Shown here: positions 4,864 to 6,267 of the stretch, piece after piece
Position numbering within the stretch: the stretch's first letter is position 1
Layout: every line of letters begins with the position of its first letter
Translations under genes and position numbers: made by a program
Assembly: GCA_023419995.1 (NCBI GenBank)
Contig: JAEZXF010000247.1
Coordinates: forward strand, 1 to 6,267
Reading direction: 5' to 3'
Source: Pseudomonadota bacterium
GTDB taxonomy: Bacteria; Pseudomonadota; Alphaproteobacteria; Rhizobiales; Rhizobiaceae
DNA: 6,267 nucleotides
The notes under the pieces: model-generated
Told to the model about the DNA's origin: nothing
Seen by the model: the letters and a program-made list of their open reading frames with translations, nothing else
Databases searched by the model: none

Positions 4864-5604
4864 ATGACCGACGACAGCGAACCCGACGCGAGCGACAGGG
4901 CTGCATATCCCGGCGAGGCCCCGCAGGCGGAAAGGCCGGCCCGCGAGCCGGTGTTCAACCTTCCCGGCATCGTCATCGCACTCGTGCTGGTGTGCGTCGG
5001 CGTCCATCTCTACCGGACGTGGCTGCTGACGCCGGCCGAGGACTTCGACCTGATCCTGCGCTACGCCTTCTTTCCGGTGCGCTATTCGGGCGGGTATGCG
5101 CTCGACCTCTATGCCTTCCTCTCGCCCTTCACCTATGCCTTCCTGCACGGCGGCGTGGCGCATCTGGCAGTCAACGTCATCTGGCTCGCCGCGTTCGGCT
5201 CGCCGCTCGCCAACCGTGTCGGCCCGCTGCGCTTCGTGCTGTTCTGGGCGGTGACGTCGCTCGCCGCGGTCGGCCTGCATTACGTGCTGCATTCCGCCGA
5301 CGCGGTGCCGCTGGTCGGCGCGTCGGGCGCCATCTCGGGCATGATGGGGGCGGCCGCGCGCTTCGGCTTCCGCATCGACCGCAACGAGGGCAGGGCCGCC
5401 TTCGCCGGGCGCATCCTTTCGATCCCCGAGGTCTTCCGCTCGCGCATGGCCGTGACGTTCCTTGCCGTGTGGCTCGCGGTCAACCTGCTGATGGGCCTCG
5501 GCTTCGGTGCGCCGGACGATGGCGGCAGCATCGCCTGGGAGGCCCATATCGGCGGCTTCCTCGCCGGTTTCCTCCTCGTGCGCGCGTTCGACCGCCGCTC
5601 CTGA
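4864..5604 (+). CDS. Rhomboid family intramembrane serine protease
   Basis: A 246-residue polytopic membrane protein. After a hydrophilic, acidic and Pro-rich N-terminal tail (1-33, probably cytoplasmic) come about six membrane segments, starting at 35-50. The rhomboid signature is complete: HxxxN as His100-Asn104 (oxyanion side, matching GlpG H150/N154), the nucleophile in G-A-S-G with Ser154 (GlpG S201), and the catalytic His228 in EAHIGGFLAGFLL (GlpG H254). An active protease is therefore expected, cleaving membrane-embedded substrates within the inner membrane; substrates are unknown. A 50-residue basic stretch between the Ser and His segments (166-196) is a longer loop than in GlpG. The ATG at 4864 is the natural start given the length of the tail, but the preceding 25 nt are pyrimidine-rich with no Shine-Dalgarno. 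An intrinsic terminator lies just upstream. The CBS gene follows after 105 nt. Confidence 0.93.
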   Translation: MTDDSEPDASDRAAYPGEAPQAERPAREPVFNLPGIVIALVLVCVGVHLYRTWLLTPAEDFDLILRYAFFPVRYSGGYALDLYAFLSPFTYAFLHGGVAHLAVNVIWLAAFGSPLANRVGPLRFVLFWAVTSLAAVGLHYVLHSADAVPLVGASGAISGMMGAAARFGFRIDRNEGRAAFAGRILSIPEVFRSRMAVTFLAVWLAVNLLMGLGFGAPDDGGSIAWEAHIGGFLAGFLLVRAFDRRS

Positions 5605-5709
5605 CACGCTCTTGAAAACCGCAAGCCTTGGGCGCACCATGGCACGGTGGCGAGGAGGCAGGCCGGTTCGCTCTATCGTCGCGCGGACCACCAACCGGAG
5701 GAGCGCGGA
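5605..5709 (+). promoter_or_regulatory. Intergenic region before the CBS gene, with a strong ribosome binding site
   Basis: GGAGGAG (5697-5703) lies 6 nt before ATG 5710, an almost ideal Shine-Dalgarno, and it decides the start of the CBS gene against an upstream in-frame GTG at 5647. TTGAAA at 5612-5617 resembles a -35 box but has no -10 partner at the right distance; CTATCG (5673-5678) resembles a -10 without a -35. I see no convincing terminator after the rhomboid gene, so the CBS gene may have its own promoter or be reached by read-through. Confidence 0.5.
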
Positions 5710-6141
5710 ATGACCGTTAAGTCTATTCTGGATGAGAAGGGCCGCTATGTGGTCACGCTCGGCCCTGATGCGACGCTGGCGGAGGCGGTCGGAGTTCTGG
5801 CCGAGAAGCGCATCGGCGCGCTGGTGGTGACCGATGGCGACGCCCGGATCCTCGGCATCCTGTCCGAGCGCGACATCGTGCGCGTCATCGGCGAGGCGGG
5901 CGCGGACGCCCTGGCGCGGAAGGTTTCCGCCGTGATGACGGCCAAGGGCACCACCTGCCGCGAGAGCCACACCGTCAACCATGTGATGGAAGTGATGACG
6001 CGCGGGCGGTTCCGCCACCTGCCGGTGGAGAAGGGCGGCCGTCTCGACGGCATCGTCTCGATCGGCGACGTAGTCAAGCGCCGCATCGAGACCGCGGTTC
6101 GCGAGGTCGACCAGATCCGCGAATACATCGCCACCGCCTGA
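5710..6141 (+). CDS. Tandem CBS-domain protein (Bateman module)
   Basis: A 143-residue soluble protein made almost wholly of two CBS domains. CBS1 is about residues 14-63: VTLGPDATLAEAVGVLAEKRIGALVV, then G-ILSERDIVR. CBS2 is about 77-129: MTAKGTTCRESHTVNHVMEVMTRGRFRHLPV, then G-IVSIGDVVKRR. The conserved ends S-E-R-D-I-V-R (52-58) and S-I-G-D-V-V-K (117-123) carry the Asp that in characterised CBS pairs contacts the ribose of bound AMP, ADP, ATP, SAM or NAD(H). The ligand here is unknown. It lacks any fused enzyme, channel or DNA-binding domain, so it likely acts as a stand-alone nucleotide sensor that binds a partner. Stand-alone pairs of about 143 residues are very common in Alphaproteobacteria, often several per genome. 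The last 14 residues form a charged amphipathic helix. The start at 5710 is set by the strong Shine-Dalgarno. Confidence 0.93.
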   Translation: MTVKSILDEKGRYVVTLGPDATLAEAVGVLAEKRIGALVVTDGDARILGILSERDIVRVIGEAGADALARKVSAVMTAKGTTCRESHTVNHVMEVMTRGRFRHLPVEKGGRLDGIVSIGDVVKRRIETAVREVDQIREYIATA

Positions 6142-6150
6142 GCCGGACGC

Positions 6151-6167
6151 CCGCCCTTGCCGGGCGG
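6151..6167. other. Inverted repeat between convergent genes (weak terminator candidate)
   Basis: CCGCCC (6151-6156) and GGGCGG (6162-6167) form a 6-bp stem with a TTGCC loop, 9 nt after the CBS stop and 23 nt before the end of the convergent minus-strand gene. The position suits a shared transcription end, but no T-run follows on either strand, so it is at best part of a Rho-dependent or bidirectional end. Confidence 0.25.
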
Positions 6168-6190
6168 ACGCCCTCGGCATCGACTGCCGT

Positions 6191-6267
6191 TCAGCGGTTG
6201 TCGGGCCTCGCGCGCACCAGCGCGAGCCCGCGCCGCGTGATGCGGTAGGGGCCACCGTCCTTCGATG
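6191..6267 (-). CDS. C-terminus of an unidentified minus-strand protein
   Basis: Read on the minus strand from 6265, the sequence gives 24 codons, beginning SKDGGPYRITRRGLALVRAR and ending PDNR, followed by TGA (6193-6191). The gene enters from beyond the right edge, so only the tail is visible. The short stretch looks like real protein: a YRIT strand-like segment, then RRGLALVRA, a pattern seen at the end of winged-helix-like or small conserved rhizobial proteins. The other two minus-strand frames give arginine/alanine-rich shadow sequence. With 24 residues I cannot name the family. The gene would converge with the CBS gene across a 49-nt gap. Confidence 0.55.
   Translation of the reverse strand, partial: SKDGGPYRITRRGLALVRARPDNR

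Noticed and set aside
4659..5615. Plus-strand open frame covering the candidate RNA and the rhomboid gene in another frame
   Set aside because: The true rhomboid frame (4864-5604) carries the complete catalytic signature; this frame is Arg/Gly/Pro-rich and crosses a strong intrinsic terminator.
5635..5649. CACC/GGTG inverted repeat before the CBS gene as an operator
   Set aside because: It has only four paired bases with a 7-nt spacer and no flanking symmetry, which is expected by chance.
5647..5709. Upstream GTG start for the CBS protein
   Set aside because: GGAGGAG at 5697-5703 is ideally placed for ATG 5710, and the CBS fold begins directly after that Met.
4849..6255. Long open frame on the minus strand (468 codons)
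   Set aside because: It is antisense to the rhomboid and CBS genes and shows no domain; long antisense frames are expected at this GC content.
1..6267. CRISPR array, insertion sequence, tRNA, attachment site or long repeats
   Set aside because: Reading through the window I found no spaced direct repeats of CRISPR size, no transposase or terminal inverted repeats, and no tRNA-like cloverleaf.

Overview
The window is high-GC chromosomal DNA with gene content and protein style typical of Alphaproteobacteria, most likely Hyphomicrobiales/Rhizobiales (Mesorhizobium- or Aquamicrobium-like). This rests on the two-domain cold-shock protein, the PAS_5/DUF1457 protein, the tandem alpha/beta hydrolases, and AT-rich TTAA-type sites in an otherwise GC-rich sequence. 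I see no insertion sequence, phage gene, CRISPR array, tRNA or rRNA; it reads as ordinary core or near-core genome.

Layout from left to right. (1) The 3' end of a J-domain protein gene (+, 1-357, open at the left edge) converges on a glyoxalase I gene (gloA, -, 376-816). (2) A 200-base divergent region (817-1016) carries hairpins and a probable promoter. (3) A rightward cluster of four tightly spaced genes follows: two-domain cold-shock protein (1017-1610), secreted DUF192 protein (1646-2158), alpha/beta hydrolase 1 (2189-2959) and alpha/beta hydrolase 2 (2956-3822). The gaps are 35 nt, 30 nt and a 4-nt ATGA overlap, so they are probably co-transcribed. (4) A PAS_5 protein gene (-, 3885-4517) converges on that cluster. 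(5) A 346-base gene-free region (4518-4863) holds an AT-rich block with phased GGTTWA repeats and a CtrA-like site, then a run of hairpins ending in a convincing intrinsic terminator that belongs to no visible gene. (6) A rhomboid intramembrane protease (+, 4864-5604) has no recognisable Shine-Dalgarno. (7) A two-CBS-domain protein (+, 5710-6141) has a strong Shine-Dalgarno. (8) The C-terminal 24 codons of an unidentified minus-strand gene run off the right edge (6191-6267).

Functionally the genes are a loose set of housekeeping and stress functions: methylglyoxal detoxification, RNA-binding cold-shock protein, small-molecule hydrolases, membrane proteolysis and adenosine-nucleotide sensing. 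I do not see a single dedicated system. The least explained part is 4620-4863. It may encode an undescribed small RNA of about 160 nt, or a terminator-containing leader of the rhomboid gene. The csp-DUF192-hydrolase-hydrolase cluster is the second point of interest.
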